Assembly: GCA_964564015.1 (NCBI GenBank)
Contig: CAZLZR010000042.1
Span: 1-42,069 of the forward strand
DNA from: Acetivibrio sp964564015
Lineage (GTDB): Bacteria > Bacillota > Clostridia > Acetivibrionales > Acetivibrionaceae
Direction of reading: 5' to 3'
Length of the DNA stretch: 42,069 nucleotides
In this document: in pieces, positions 21,712 through 30,794 of the stretch
Position numbering within the stretch: the stretch's first letter is position 1
Layout: every line of letters starts with the position of its first letter
The notes under the pieces: model-generated
The model's database searches: none
Seen by the model: the letters and a program-made list of their open reading frames with translations, nothing else
What the model was told of the DNA's origin: nothing
Program-made: the position numbers and the translations under genes

Positions 21712-21831
21712 ATGAAGCGTATATGGAATTATATAACTCAAGATGATTTTCCTACTGAGACTTGTTTTGCAATATGGTTTGTAATTGTAAGTCTTGGATT
21801 TGCTTTCTATTATAGTTTACAAGGATATTAA
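21712..21831 (+). CDS. small membrane protein, 39 aa
   Basis: Starts MKRIWNYITQDDFP with one hydrophobic segment at about 18-35 (FAIWFVIVSLGFAFYY). Located between a gene end and the next promoter. Short but well formed; unknown role. Confidence 0.4.
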   Translation: MKRIWNYITQDDFPTETCFAIWFVIVSLGFAFYYSLQGY

Positions 21832-21854
21832 CTTAAAGTTTAACAAAACTTAAT

Positions 21855-21885
21855 TTTGAAATTATAAAAAACATTTGTAGCTTTG
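21855..21885 (+). promoter_or_regulatory. strong Bacteroidota promoter for polymerase leader RNA
   Basis: TTTG (21855-21858), 19-nt spacer, TAGCTTTG (21878-21885): an exact match to both elements of the Bacteroides consensus. The transcript would start near 21888, which is the first base of the closing stem of the RNA described next. Confidence 0.8.
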
Positions 21886-21887
21886 TA

Positions 21888-22054
21888 GTATTCACGGATG
21901 GCTCCCTTTCCTCCATGTAAGCAGGGATTAAATCATATCTTTAGGTGAAACATTCCTAACTCATTAGCTGAGAAGCTAAAATGATATAAGGGTCTTGGCC
22001 GACCAAGAGCATCCGGTAAAGCAGTAACGCCATACAGGGGGTGAAAGTGAATAC
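21888..22054 (+). ncRNA. structured leader RNA upstream of DNA polymerase
   Basis: The outer stem GTATTCAC (21888-21895) pairs perfectly with GTGAATAC (22047-22054). Inside are GGATG/CATCC (21896-21900, 22010-22014), TCCCT/AGGGA (21903-21927), TTAGG/CCTAA (21941-21959), TTAGCT/AGCTAA with a GAGA (GNRA) tetraloop (21964-21979), and TCTTGG/CCAAGA with loop CCGA (21993-22008). No T tract follows, and the polymerase ATG is 18 nt downstream, so it is most likely a cis-acting 5' UTR; a processed free RNA is possible. No known riboswitch motif was recognised. Confidence 0.7.
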
Positions 22055-22072
22055 TATTAAAAGCTATTGATT

Positions 22073-24037
22073 ATGAAGTATGTAGTATACGATATTGAGA
22101 CATTACGAAATTTATTTACAGCTTGTTTTCTTGATTTTGAAACAAAGAAGAAAAGAGAGTTCGTAATATTTGATTCCAAAGACCAACTGAAAGACTTTGT
22201 TAAATTTCTTAACAAAATTCAAAAACATGAATATACTCTTGTCGGGTTCAACTGCCTCGCATTTGATGGTCAAATCCTCGCTCACATACTATCCGAATAT
22301 TCCTATTGGATGGATTGTGACTTCATCACTGTTACTGATATTATTGATTCTATCTATTCGAAGGCACAGGAAATCATAGCTTTACAAGCTGCTGAAAGAT
22401 TTCCTAATCTTATTCCTGAGTGGAAGCTTCCTATTCCTCATATTGACCTATTCAAACAGAAGCACTATGATGGAATGGCTAAGAAGGGTACATCACTTAA
22501 GTGGATTCAATTCTCTATGAGATTTCCTAATGTTGAGGAAATGCCTATTAGCCATGACCAATTAGTTACTAAGGAGCAGATACCTATGGTTCTTGCTTAT
22601 AACTGGAATGACGTAGAAAGCACAGAGGAGTTTTTTAACCGCATTAAATTTGAAACTGACCTCAGAATACAGCTTTCAGAAAAGTACAACCAAAAGCTTT
22701 TAAATGCGTCTGAGCCACGTATTGCCAAAAGCATCTTTGGTAAATTTCTCTGTGAGGATATGGGTATTGATATGAAAACCCTTAGAGATATGAGAACATA
22801 TAGGAAAGTTATTAAACTTAGTGACGTTGTTTTCCCATACATTTCATTCAAAGATAAGCAGTTACAAGATATATTTGAATCTGTAAAAAAAGTTAAAATA
22901 AATGTAGGTGAAGGTGATAAATTTAAATATAGCTTCAATTACGGAGGTATTAATACAGATATTGGTCTTGGTGGTATTCATGCCTGCTGTTCTCCGGGAG
23001 TATATGAAAGCTCGGATGAATTGATTATAGAAGATATTGATGTAGTTAGCTTTTATCCTAACTTAGGTATTGTTAATGATATTCGTCCACAACACTTAGG
23101 AGGTTCATTCTCAAAGATTTATAAGAACTTCTTTGATGAACGTCAAAAAATTCCTAAGAAAGACCCTGTTAATTACGTCTATAAAATTATTCTTAACTCT
23201 ACCTATGGGTTGAGTAAGGAGATAAACTCATATTTGTATGACCCTTTCTTTACTTATTCTATTACTATTAACGGGCAGCTTAGTCTGCTTATGTTGGTGG
23301 AATCTCTTGTACAACAAGTCCCTAACATTAAAATCTACCAAGAAAACACAGATGGAGTTACTATTGGGTATAATCCTGCATATCGTGATTTGGTGTCTAC
23401 TATTTGTAAAGATTGGTGTGAATTAACTAAATTACAATTAGAGCATGCGTTCTATAAGAAAATGATTATCAGAGATGTAAATAACTACATTGCTATTAAA
23501 GACGGATTCAACTGGGATGAATATCAAAACTTAGTTAAACAGGGAAAAAGGAAGGATTATGGATATATCAAGCACAAGGGCACCTTTGAACTTGACTTGG
23601 ATTATCACAAAAATCCTTCCTTTCAAATTATTCCTTTAGCTACTGAAGCCTATTTTTTAGGTGGAGTTGATTATCGTGAATTCATTAAGAACCATGATGA
23701 TATATATGATTTCTTAGCAGCAGTTAAAAGAAAGAGTAATTTTGATTTAAATCTTTATAAATCTGTAGATGGTGAAATGGTAAAAGAAGCACAACAAAAA
23801 GTAACCCGCTTCTATATATCCACACAAGGAGGTATGTTGATTAAAGATTTTAACGATAAACGTAAAGTAGCAAGGACTTCGGTAATTGCAGGATGGAAAG
23901 TTCAACCTCTTAATAAGGTTATAAGTACGTCAACTAAAGATTATCCTGACCTTAACTACGCATATTACTTTAAAGAAACTGAGAAGATGATTGCCTCAGT
24001 TGAGGCTGATAAACAACAACTTGAATTAAAATTTTAA
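22073..24037 (+). CDS. family B DNA polymerase with 3'-5' exonuclease
   Basis: 654 aa from the ATG at 22073 (a TTG two codons upstream is possible). Exonuclease motifs: DIET (7-10), GFNCLAFD (58-65, Asn60/Asp65), YNWND (176-180). Polymerase motifs: A as DVVSFYPN (323-330), B as K371..NSTYG (375-379), C as ENTDG (424-428), in which the first Asp of the usual DTDS is Asn and the Ser is Gly. The catalytic metal-binding second Asp (427) is kept. It is short for a cellular PolB and lacks a visible protein-priming insert. It begins the replication operon and is expressed from the 21855 promoter. Confidence 0.9.
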   Translation: MKYVVYDIETLRNLFTACFLDFETKKKREFVIFDSKDQLKDFVKFLNKIQKHEYTLVGFNCLAFDGQILAHILSEYSYWMDCDFITVTDIIDSIYSKAQEIIALQAAERFPNLIPEWKLPIPHIDLFKQKHYDGMAKKGTSLKWIQFSMRFPNVEEMPISHDQLVTKEQIPMVLAYNWNDVESTEEFFNRIKFETDLRIQLSEKYNQKLLNASEPRIAKSIFGKFLCEDMGIDMKTLRDMRTYRKVIKLSDVVFPYISFKDKQLQDIFESVKKVKINVGEGDKFKYSFNYGGINTDIGLGGIHACCSPGVYESSDELIIEDIDVVSFYPNLGIVNDIRPQHLGGSFSKIYKNFFDERQKIPKKDPVNYVYKIILNSTYGLSKEINSYLYDPFFTYSITINGQLSLLMLVESLVQQVPNIKIYQENTDGVTIGYNPAYRDLVSTICKDWCELTKLQLEHAFYKKMIIRDVNNYIAIKDGFNWDEYQNLVKQGKRKDYGYIKHKGTFELDLDYHKNPSFQIIPLATEAYFLGGVDYREFIKNHDDIYDFLAAVKRKSNFDLNLYKSVDGEMVKEAQQKVTRFYISTQGGMLIKDFNDKRKVARTSVIAGWKVQPLNKVISTSTKDYPDLNYAYYFKETEKMIASVEADKQQLELKF

Positions 24038-24039
24038 TT

Positions 24040-24222
24040 ATGAATCAAGAAGAATTTGATAAAATTTTTGAAAAAATTACACGTTTTGAAGTAATTAATC
24101 ATGCAAAGAATGATAAGCCTATAGGACGACTTCTTACATTATATAAAGAATTACATCATTTTAATAATGTTGAAATCGAAATCCAAGATAATGGACGCAC
24201 ATTAAAAATATTTTTAACTTAA
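24040..24222 (+). CDS. hypothetical protein, 60 aa
   Basis: Small acidic/basic mixed protein (MNQEEFDKIFEKITRFE...) starting 2 bp after the polymerase stop. Probably expressed with it. No recognised motif. Confidence 0.5.
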   Translation: MNQEEFDKIFEKITRFEVINHAKNDKPIGRLLTLYKELHHFNNVEIEIQDNGRTLKIFLT

Positions 24223-24226
24223 TACA

Positions 24227-24517
24227 ATGACAGACGCACAAATTACATATAGTGTTATACTTTTAATATCTATACTTGCTGCATTTATAGCACATAGTTT
24301 AAGTAAAAAGACACGGGCTTCAAAAAGGAGACTTGACAAATTACTTGATAATATACAAAACTGTAAGAGTCGTCCTGCTTGGCAGCACTGGTATGAAAGG
24401 TCTATACAATTTGAAAATGCAGAAAAAGGAAATCTTGGAATAAATGATTTTTTACAACTAAGAGCAATCCTTCTTGCAAAAGCGTATAAGTTAAATGAGG
24501 AAATGTTTAAAAGATGA
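24227..24517 (+). CDS. membrane-anchored helical protein, 96 aa
   Basis: N-terminal transmembrane helix (ITYSVILLISILAAFIAH, about 6-23), then a basic, helical cytoplasmic domain (KKTRASKRRLDKLL). Overlaps the helicase start by ATGA. Might tether replication proteins to the membrane, but only its place suggests this. Confidence 0.55.
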   Translation: MTDAQITYSVILLISILAAFIAHSLSKKTRASKRRLDKLLDNIQNCKSRPAWQHWYERSIQFENAEKGNLGINDFLQLRAILLAKAYKLNEEMFKR

Positions 24518-25605
24518 TTAACAAAGAACGGCTTAAAATACAAAATGAAGTACTTGATGCTTTTGAGAAAAACAGATACAAAGGATTTGCCATAGTTCCT
24601 ACAGGTACAGGTAAAGCCTTAATATTAATTGAGATTCTTAAAAGAGTTAAACCTAAGACCGTTTGGTATCTTTGTGATTCTGAACGTAATAGGGATGTGA
24701 CTTTCAGGGATGAACTTATCAAATGGGGTGCTGAAGAATGGATTGACCGCATAGAGTTTATGTGTTATCAAACTGCTTATAAGCGTTCAGGTGAGCATAT
24801 TGACCTTGTTCTTTGTGACGAGGCTGATTATGCAATAACTCCTGCCTACTTTAAAGCCATTACTGAAAACCATATTAAACATCCTGTATTAGTATCAGGT
24901 ACTATCAGTAAAAAGAAAAAAGATATTTTAAAGGAAGCTAATATTCCTATTATCTTTGAAATCGAAATTGATGAAGTTGAGAAAAGAAAAGCTTTAAATA
25001 AAGCTAATTACTTTTTAGTTAACTTTATGTTAACACCTGCTGAAAATAAAAAGTATTTAGGTTTTAATTATGCATTCAGAAAAATGCTTAATACAAACTA
25101 CAATAAACGTAGTTTAGAAATGTTACAGATTACAAGGAAACATTTCCTTTCTAATCTTGATAGTTCAGCTAATGTTTGTCGTAAACTGTTAGGTCATTTG
25201 TATAAGGAAGCTGATAATAAAGTTTTGATTTTCTGTGGTTTATCAGAGCAGGCTGACCGGATTTGTAAACATAGTTACCACTCAAAAACTACTGATGATG
25301 CCTTTATTAAATTTAATAAAGGTGATATAAGGGTATTAAGTGTGGTTGCTAAAGCGGATAGAGGTTTAAATATCAATGGAGTAAACAATATTGTGTTTGA
25401 ATCACCTACCCGTAGTTCTACTAAGTTCTTTCAAAGAACTGGTCGTGGTCGTAGGCTTAATGTAAATGATACAGTTGAAGTTTATTTCTTAGTTCCTTAC
25501 TATAAGGATTTAAGACATAAAACAAGACCTACTATTATCTTAGATTGGATATATAAATCAGCAGCAAAGTTAGACAATTTTAAACCTAAAAACTTTCAAT
25601 TTTAA
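24514..25605 (+). CDS. superfamily 2 DNA/RNA helicase
   Basis: 363 aa. Motif I PTGTGKA (29-35), motif II DEAD (102-105), motif III-like SGTIS, and motif VI QRTGRGRR (307-314). The compact two-domain layout without extra domains resembles phage UvsW/SSL2-like helicases used in recombination-dependent replication and fork remodelling. It lies between the polymerase and the DnaB-like helicase and overlaps the next gene by one base (TAATG). Confidence 0.9.
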   Translation: MINKERLKIQNEVLDAFEKNRYKGFAIVPTGTGKALILIEILKRVKPKTVWYLCDSERNRDVTFRDELIKWGAEEWIDRIEFMCYQTAYKRSGEHIDLVLCDEADYAITPAYFKAITENHIKHPVLVSGTISKKKKDILKEANIPIIFEIEIDEVEKRKALNKANYFLVNFMLTPAENKKYLGFNYAFRKMLNTNYNKRSLEMLQITRKHFLSNLDSSANVCRKLLGHLYKEADNKVLIFCGLSEQADRICKHSYHSKTTDDAFIKFNKGDIRVLSVVAKADRGLNINGVNNIVFESPTRSSTKFFQRTGRGRRLNVNDTVEVYFLVPYYKDLRHKTRPTIILDWIYKSAAKLDNFKPKNFQF

Positions 25606-26231
25606 TGGAACAGTTTGAAGTAAATGAAAAATTAATAAAAGCATTAAAAGAAGAAGGCTTTTCTTCTGATTTAATGTTAACTCAATATTTTATACTAAGA
25701 TGTTTATATTTTAATCATCGTAGTTTACTTTTTCTTGTAGACGATTCAGATAAATCTAAACGCTTAATTATTCAGTATTATGAACTTATGCGTAAAGGAC
25801 TTGTTGTAGAATCTGAAGATAGCAATAAGTTTGCTTTTGTTCTTACAGATAAAGGTAAGAAACTTGTTGAAAATATTGAATGTCTTAATAAACCTAAAGC
25901 TACATCAGCAGATGAATGGATAGACCAATGGCTTGACCTGTTCCCTAAAGGAGTTAAAAGTGGAGGTAAACTCTTACGCTCAGATAAGAAAAGTTGTCTG
26001 ACAAAAATGAACAAATTCCTTAAGGAATATTCTTTTAGTCAAGATGAAATCATGGATGCAACCAAGGCTTACTTGGATGAACGTGAGAAAGATGATTGGA
26101 AGTACTGTAAATGTGCTACCTATTTTATCTCAAAACTTGGTGAGGGTTCTTCCCTTGCTGAGTGGTGTGAAACCACTAAAGATGAACCAAAAGAAGAATT
26201 TACGTTTATAAATAACGGAGGACTTATTTAA
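25605..26231 (+). CDS. probable replication protein / helicase loader, 208 aa
   Basis: An N-terminal region of about 95 residues reads like a winged helix (LMLTQYFILRCLY, YYELMRKGLVVES, LTDKGKKLV). A second half has DEWIDQWLDLFP and a C-terminal DWKYCKCATYFISKLGE, then SLAEWCE, a pattern typical of phage replisome organiser or loader proteins that bind the helicase. Immediately upstream of and translationally coupled to the DnaB-like helicase, which is the usual loader position. Confidence 0.65.
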   Translation: MEQFEVNEKLIKALKEEGFSSDLMLTQYFILRCLYFNHRSLLFLVDDSDKSKRLIIQYYELMRKGLVVESEDSNKFAFVLTDKGKKLVENIECLNKPKATSADEWIDQWLDLFPKGVKSGGKLLRSDKKSCLTKMNKFLKEYSFSQDEIMDATKAYLDEREKDDWKYCKCATYFISKLGEGSSLAEWCETTKDEPKEEFTFINNGGLI

Positions 26232-27400
26232 TGTTATTTGATAGAGTACTAGAAACCATTGAGAAAAACAAGCAGATAAAGGAGTCGGGAGGATACTTAG
26301 GTATTCCTTACCGATTCCCCCGTCTGTCTGAACATATCCCTATTATAGATAGAGGGCAATCTATTGGCTTTTTAGGAGGTACGGGTATTGGTAAATCTCG
26401 TATCACTAGATACCTATTTCTTTATTCACCCTACCGTTTCTATAAGGAAACAGGTTATAAGATAAAAATTCTGTATTTTCCATTAGAGGATAATAAGGAG
26501 AAGGTATATCGTAACTGTATCTGTCACTACTTATTTGAAGAACATAATATTCTAATAAGCCCTGAAGAACTCTCTTCAAAGAAAAGAGTGTTACCTGATT
26601 TTGTACTTGAGAAGGTCAGGGAGGCAAGAGATTACTTTGAAGAATTTGAAGATGTGGTAGAATTTGTGGATGGTCTTTCCACACCAAGAGAAATATTTAA
26701 TTTTTGCCAGCGTCATGCATTAAAGGTTGGAACTATACATGAGAAACAAAGAGTTAATAGACAAGGTATTACTATAACTGAAAAAAATTATACCTCTGAT
26801 ACTCATACTATTGTCTTATTAGATAATATGTCTAACTTAGACGTTGACCCTGATGATGATATTGATACTGAGCGTCAGGCTATGATTAAGTTAGCTAAGA
26901 ATTATGTTCGTGAAAAACTTTGTAACTTCTTCAATTTCACCGTAATACAAGTATTACAGCTTGCTTTTGATAAAGAGAAGCAGCAGTTTACCCATAGCGG
27001 TATGACAATTCTTTCTAAGTTAGAGCCTAGCCTAGATGGTATTGGTGAAGCTAAAGTAATATCAAGAAGTATGCACCTTGTATTTGGTGTATTTGACCCT
27101 TCTAAATTTGAATTACTTCATTATCCTATACCTTCTAAAGCCGACCCTAATAATTGTTATAGAATTGACATCTTAGGCGATAAATTCAGGGCACTTAAGG
27201 TTCTTAAAAATAATGATGGTGCTGTCGGTTTGCGTATAGGGTTGAAATTTAATGCGTTGGCTGAAGTAATAGAAGAATTACCACAACCTAAAACAGAAGA
27301 ACTTGATAAAATTTACAAATCTTTAACAGATAAAGTCATTGAAAAACCAATAATTCCTCTTACCTTTGAGGAAGAATCAGATGATGAACCGCCTTTTTAA
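26231..27400 (+). CDS. DnaB-like replicative helicase
   Basis: 389 aa. RecA-fold ATPase with Walker A GGTGIGKS (49-56) followed by a long charged segment and a Walker B-like TIVLLDNM; no N-terminal DnaB domain of usual size is present, since the ATPase begins near residue 45. The C terminus ends in EEESDDEPPF, an acidic tip with Pro-Phe like the tail of SSB proteins. It would unwind DNA ahead of the family B polymerase. Confidence 0.85.
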   Translation: MLFDRVLETIEKNKQIKESGGYLGIPYRFPRLSEHIPIIDRGQSIGFLGGTGIGKSRITRYLFLYSPYRFYKETGYKIKILYFPLEDNKEKVYRNCICHYLFEEHNILISPEELSSKKRVLPDFVLEKVREARDYFEEFEDVVEFVDGLSTPREIFNFCQRHALKVGTIHEKQRVNRQGITITEKNYTSDTHTIVLLDNMSNLDVDPDDDIDTERQAMIKLAKNYVREKLCNFFNFTVIQVLQLAFDKEKQQFTHSGMTILSKLEPSLDGIGEAKVISRSMHLVFGVFDPSKFELLHYPIPSKADPNNCYRIDILGDKFRALKVLKNNDGAVGLRIGLKFNALAEVIEELPQPKTEELDKIYKSLTDKVIEKPIIPLTFEEESDDEPPF

Positions 27401-27411
27401 ATAATTAAATT

Positions 27412-27630
27412 ATGGATTACACAACATCAACAAACGTAACTTATTCATTTCCTTCTCCTTGGGAAGATATAGCAGCTACTGCTGTAGTTCAGGATAATGT
27501 TCTGACAAGCTTAGTAGTTCCATATTCTACCGGAACACCTATTTCTCTTCCGCCTAATATGGAATATTTATCTTTCCTTAAAGAGACTATTACACAAATT
27601 GAAGCAATCATAAACCCCCTTCCTGCATAA
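27412..27630 (+). CDS. hypothetical protein, 72 aa
   Basis: Small protein rich in Thr, Ser and Pro (MDYTTSTNVTYSFPSPWEDIAA). Unlike most neighbours it is not basic. It overlaps the next start by one base. Function unknown. Confidence 0.5.
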   Translation: MDYTTSTNVTYSFPSPWEDIAATAVVQDNVLTSLVVPYSTGTPISLPPNMEYLSFLKETITQIEAIINPLPA

Positions 27631-28406
27631 TGGCAATAGCTGATTCAAAAATAAGAACTGGTCAATTTGTTATTGACCCTGAGAATAATCAATTAACCTT
27701 CCTTGATATGCGTTTCTACGCTACTGAGGATGGTGATATGGTACCAAGTGTTTCTACAATACTTGATGCCTATCCTAAACCTGCTGCTTTTTATCAATGG
27801 TTAAAAGATAATACAGCAGAAGAATCTGAACGTATTAAAACAGAGGCAGGTGAAACTGGCTCAATGGTTCACCAACTTTCAGAACAATATGACTTAGGTG
27901 AAACTGTTAGCATGATTGATGCAAACGGTAAGATTCGTTATAAAGCTAAAGAATGGTCTTTATTTGAACGCTATGTGGCTTGGTGCAGAGAGTTCAATCC
28001 TGAAATTGTTCAGACAGAATTTAATATTGTATCTCCTAAGCTTGGTACTGGTGGTACTGTAGATAAAGAAATCATTCTTGATGATATGAATTTGATGATT
28101 GACCTTAAAACGTCTAATCAAATTAATGATACCTATTGGATGCAACTTGCTGCTTACGCTAAAATGTTTGAAGAGCGTACGGGAAGACTTTTGGATATAG
28201 CTATTCTGTGGGTAAATGCTAAGACTCGTACTACTAAGTATGAGAAAGGTAAGACATATCAGATACCGGGAGTACAATTACTCTTCCCTCCAAGAGAACT
28301 TGAACATTACTGGAAATTATTTAAGCATTGTCAAGTACTTTGGAATGAAGTGAATGGTGATATGAAACCTAGAGAAATAACTTATAACCTGTCACATAAG
28401 AAGTAA
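27630..28406 (+). CDS. PD-(D/E)XK nuclease, RecB/Cas4-like
   Basis: 258 aa. GSMVH (77-81) supplies the early His; GTGGTVD (139-145) the first acidic residue; MIDLKTS (156-162, Asp158/Lys160) the D-x-K core; and QLAAYA (172-177) the final Gln-x3-Tyr helix. This is the RecB/AddB/Cas4 nuclease pattern. No Cys cluster for an iron-sulfur centre is visible, so it is not a typical Cas4. Likely processes DNA ends in recombination or replication. Confidence 0.85.
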   Translation: MAIADSKIRTGQFVIDPENNQLTFLDMRFYATEDGDMVPSVSTILDAYPKPAAFYQWLKDNTAEESERIKTEAGETGSMVHQLSEQYDLGETVSMIDANGKIRYKAKEWSLFERYVAWCREFNPEIVQTEFNIVSPKLGTGGTVDKEIILDDMNLMIDLKTSNQINDTYWMQLAAYAKMFEERTGRLLDIAILWVNAKTRTTKYEKGKTYQIPGVQLLFPPRELEHYWKLFKHCQVLWNEVNGDMKPREITYNLSHKK

Positions 28407-28972
28407 TGAAGAGTTTTTATTTTGACCTTGAAACGACTGGACTTAAGCACTGGAAAAATGGTATCCATCAACTTTCAGGATTAATTGAGGTAGATGGTAT
28501 AGTTGTAGATAAGATAAATTTAAGATTACAACCTAATCCTGCTTGTGAAGTAGAGGATGAGGCTTTAGCAATAAGCGGTCTTAATAAAGAGGCACTAAAA
28601 AACTTCACTCCTTTCAAAGATGGTTATAAAATATTGACCTATACACTCTCTAAATACTGTAATAAATATGATAAGAAAGACAAATTTCACCTTATTGGCT
28701 ACAACAATAGCTCTTTTGATAATAGTTTTCTAAGAGCTTTCTTTGTACAAAATGATGATAAATACTTCAATAGCTGGTTTTGGATTGATACTATAGACGT
28801 TATGGTATTAGCTTCAGAAAAGCTTAGAAAAGTACGACACACAATGCCTGATTTTAAATTAGGTACTGTTGCTAAAAAACTCAAACTCAAAGTTGTAGAG
28901 GATAATCTTCACGATGCCTTATATGATATAGAGTTAACAAGACAAATTTATAAAAAACTAAGTAAAAATTAA
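28406..28972 (+). CDS. DEDDh 3'-5' exonuclease (DnaQ-like)
   Basis: 188 aa. ExoI FDLETTG (6-12, Asp7 and Glu9), ExoII GYNNSSFDNSFL, and ExoIIIe LHDALYDIELT with His then Asp. This is the DnaQ/RNase T fold. The polymerase already has its own exonuclease, so this may serve repair or proofreading in trans, or RNA processing. Confidence 0.88.
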   Translation: MKSFYFDLETTGLKHWKNGIHQLSGLIEVDGIVVDKINLRLQPNPACEVEDEALAISGLNKEALKNFTPFKDGYKILTYTLSKYCNKYDKKDKFHLIGYNNSSFDNSFLRAFFVQNDDKYFNSWFWIDTIDVMVLASEKLRKVRHTMPDFKLGTVAKKLKLKVVEDNLHDALYDIELTRQIYKKLSKN

Positions 28973-28976
28973 AAAC

Positions 28977-29558
28977 ATGGGACTTAATAAAAGACAAAGC
29001 GCAAACTACCTGAGAATTAAAGAAGGTAAACTTTATCTTGGAACAGATAAAGAATGCAAAGACCCGTATGATGAAATTACGGGTACTATTAAAGGATTCT
29101 CTTTTAAAGAGGATGAATTTGAAGGACAGAAAATCAGAAAACTTGTAGTTAAGATTGAATCTGATGGTGAAAACTATTTGCTGTCATTTCCTTTTGATTC
29201 TTCTTATACAACTACTTTAGTTAGCTTCCTTAAAAATGCTGACCTTAGTAGAACTGTAACTCTTGTACCTTCACTTAAAAAAGAAGGTGACAAAACACGC
29301 AGAGCGTTGCTTGTATCTCAGGATGGAACATTTATGAAACATTTTTATACCAAAGACAATCCTAATGGACTTCCTCAAATGAAGCAAAAGCGTAATGGTA
29401 AATGGGATAAAGATGACATGATGGACTTCATTGAAGATGTAATCACTAAAGAATTTATGCCTGCTGTTAATGGGGACGTTAGTGATGCAGAGCCTACAAG
29501 AGCAACACCTAAAGTAATGGTTGAGTCGGATGATTCTTCTGATGACCTTCCGTTCTAA
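28977..29558 (+). CDS. single-stranded DNA-binding protein-like
   Basis: 193 aa. The N-terminal part is beta-rich (KEGKLYLGTDKEC, LVVKIESDGENYLLSFPF), fitting an OB-like fold; the C terminus is a disordered acidic tail ending SDDSSDDLPF, which matches the acidic-Pro-Phe tip by which SSB proteins recruit partners. The gene sits at the end of the replication operon, before a terminator. The OB fold itself cannot be proved from sequence alone. Confidence 0.7.
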   Translation: MGLNKRQSANYLRIKEGKLYLGTDKECKDPYDEITGTIKGFSFKEDEFEGQKIRKLVVKIESDGENYLLSFPFDSSYTTTLVSFLKNADLSRTVTLVPSLKKEGDKTRRALLVSQDGTFMKHFYTKDNPNGLPQMKQKRNGKWDKDDMMDFIEDVITKEFMPAVNGDVSDAEPTRATPKVMVESDDSSDDLPF

Positions 29559-29588
29559 ATATTTTAACATCGGAGATTGATAGACGAC

Positions 29589-29615
29589 AGCCCCTATTTC
29601 TATAGGGGCTTTTTT
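29589..29615 (+). terminator. intrinsic terminator
   Basis: AGCCCCTAT (29589-29597), loop TTCT, ATAGGGGCT (29602-29610), then T tract (29611-29615). A 9-bp perfect stem, ending the polymerase-to-SSB operon. Confidence 0.9.
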
Positions 29616-29626
29616 AAATTAAAAAT

Positions 29627-29806
29627 ATGAAATTCAGAATAAAATATTCAACTCCTTTTTATATATTACAAGAAAGGAAAAAATTTTTATGGTTTTATTA
29701 TTGGAAAACTTTGTATGTTGGTTGTAGTTTTCAATATATAGAACATATGTATAAGGAAATAACACAAACTGTTCCAGACTGGAACAAAAAACATGGGACT
29801 AATTAA
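29627..29806 (+). CDS. small aromatic protein, 59 aa
   Basis: Starts MKFRIKYSTPFYILQ, basic and aromatic throughout (FLWFYYWKTLYVGCS). It overlaps the start of the primase gene by 14 bp in another frame, typical for this genome. No family recognised. Confidence 0.5.
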   Translation: MKFRIKYSTPFYILQERKKFLWFYYWKTLYVGCSFQYIEHMYKEITQTVPDWNKKHGTN

Positions 29807-30794
29807 ATCACCTAAAATAACATCTGAATATCTGTTAAGTCAGATAGATGAAGCTGCTATCTTTGCTGCTTATTATGGTGATTTTTCACTTAATAAATCT
29901 TATAATTCAGTATTTCGTAAAGATGAAAATGCCTCCTGTGGCTTTTATATTTCACAATCAGGTCGTCTTATATATAATGATTTAAGAAGTTCTGAAAAAC
30001 TTGATTGCTTTGCTTTTATAGCAAAGATGTATAATATTGAGTATAAAGATGCTTTGATAAAAGTAGCTTGTGATTTTGGTCTTATTCCTTGTGAAGGAAT
30101 ACCTAAGTTTGAAAAATCAACTATAACAAAAGCGCAGCTTCAAGCAGAAGAAATTAAACATGAAACAAAGATAGAAATTATACCGGATAGTTGGTCAGAA
30201 AGTTATATTAATTTTTGGAAACAATTTAGTATAACAAAAGACGAGCTTATTTCGGCAGAGGTTTATCCGGTTAAAAAACTCTTTATCAATGATAAGATTA
30301 TACCTAATTACGCAAAAAATGTAAGGTTTGCTCTCCTTAATAGGTTTGAAGATAAACTCTATAAGAAGATATACAATCCATACGCAACTGATAAGAAATT
30401 TAAATGGTTATCTAATATACCTTTATATTTACCTTTTGGTTTTGGTCAATTACCTTTTAAGGATAATAGGCTTATAATCACTAAGGCTCAAAAGGATAGG
30501 ATAATCTTTAAGAAATACTTTACTGATGTAATAGGACTTCAAAATGAAAGTCCTGCTGCACTTAGAGATAAAACGATAGACTGGCTTAAGAAGAGATATA
30601 AAACCATATATATTAATATGGACTTGGATGAAGCTGGACAAAATGCTGTAGCTTATTATAAAGAAAAGGGATTTATACCCTTAATGCTTCCTGATGTTAT
30701 ATATAAGACAAAAGGGATTAAAGACTGTGCTGACTTCGTAAAGGAATTTGGCATAGAACGATTTGAGAAATTTTTAAAACATAATAATTTATAA
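29793..30794 (+). CDS. DNA primase (DnaG-like, TOPRIM)
   Basis: 333 aa. An N-terminal part with FRKDENASCGFYIS (41-54) and LDCFAFIAKMYN is like the zinc-binding region of DnaG primases, but most of the zinc Cys ligands are missing. The TOPRIM-like core has LIITKAQKDRIIF near 226 and YINMDLDEAG near 275, holding the Asp-x-Asp. It would synthesise RNA primers for the DnaB-like helicase. Confidence 0.8.
   Translation: MGLIKSPKITSEYLLSQIDEAAIFAAYYGDFSLNKSYNSVFRKDENASCGFYISQSGRLIYNDLRSSEKLDCFAFIAKMYNIEYKDALIKVACDFGLIPCEGIPKFEKSTITKAQLQAEEIKHETKIEIIPDSWSESYINFWKQFSITKDELISAEVYPVKKLFINDKIIPNYAKNVRFALLNRFEDKLYKKIYNPYATDKKFKWLSNIPLYLPFGFGQLPFKDNRLIITKAQKDRIIFKKYFTDVIGLQNESPAALRDKTIDWLKKRYKTIYINMDLDEAGQNAVAYYKEKGFIPLMLPDVIYKTKGIKDCADFVKEFGIERFEKFLKHNNL

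Noticed and set aside
21888..22054. Cobalamin riboswitch for the B12-dependent reductase
   Set aside because: The RNA lacks a recognisable B12 box and lies before the polymerase, more than 11 kb from the reductase.
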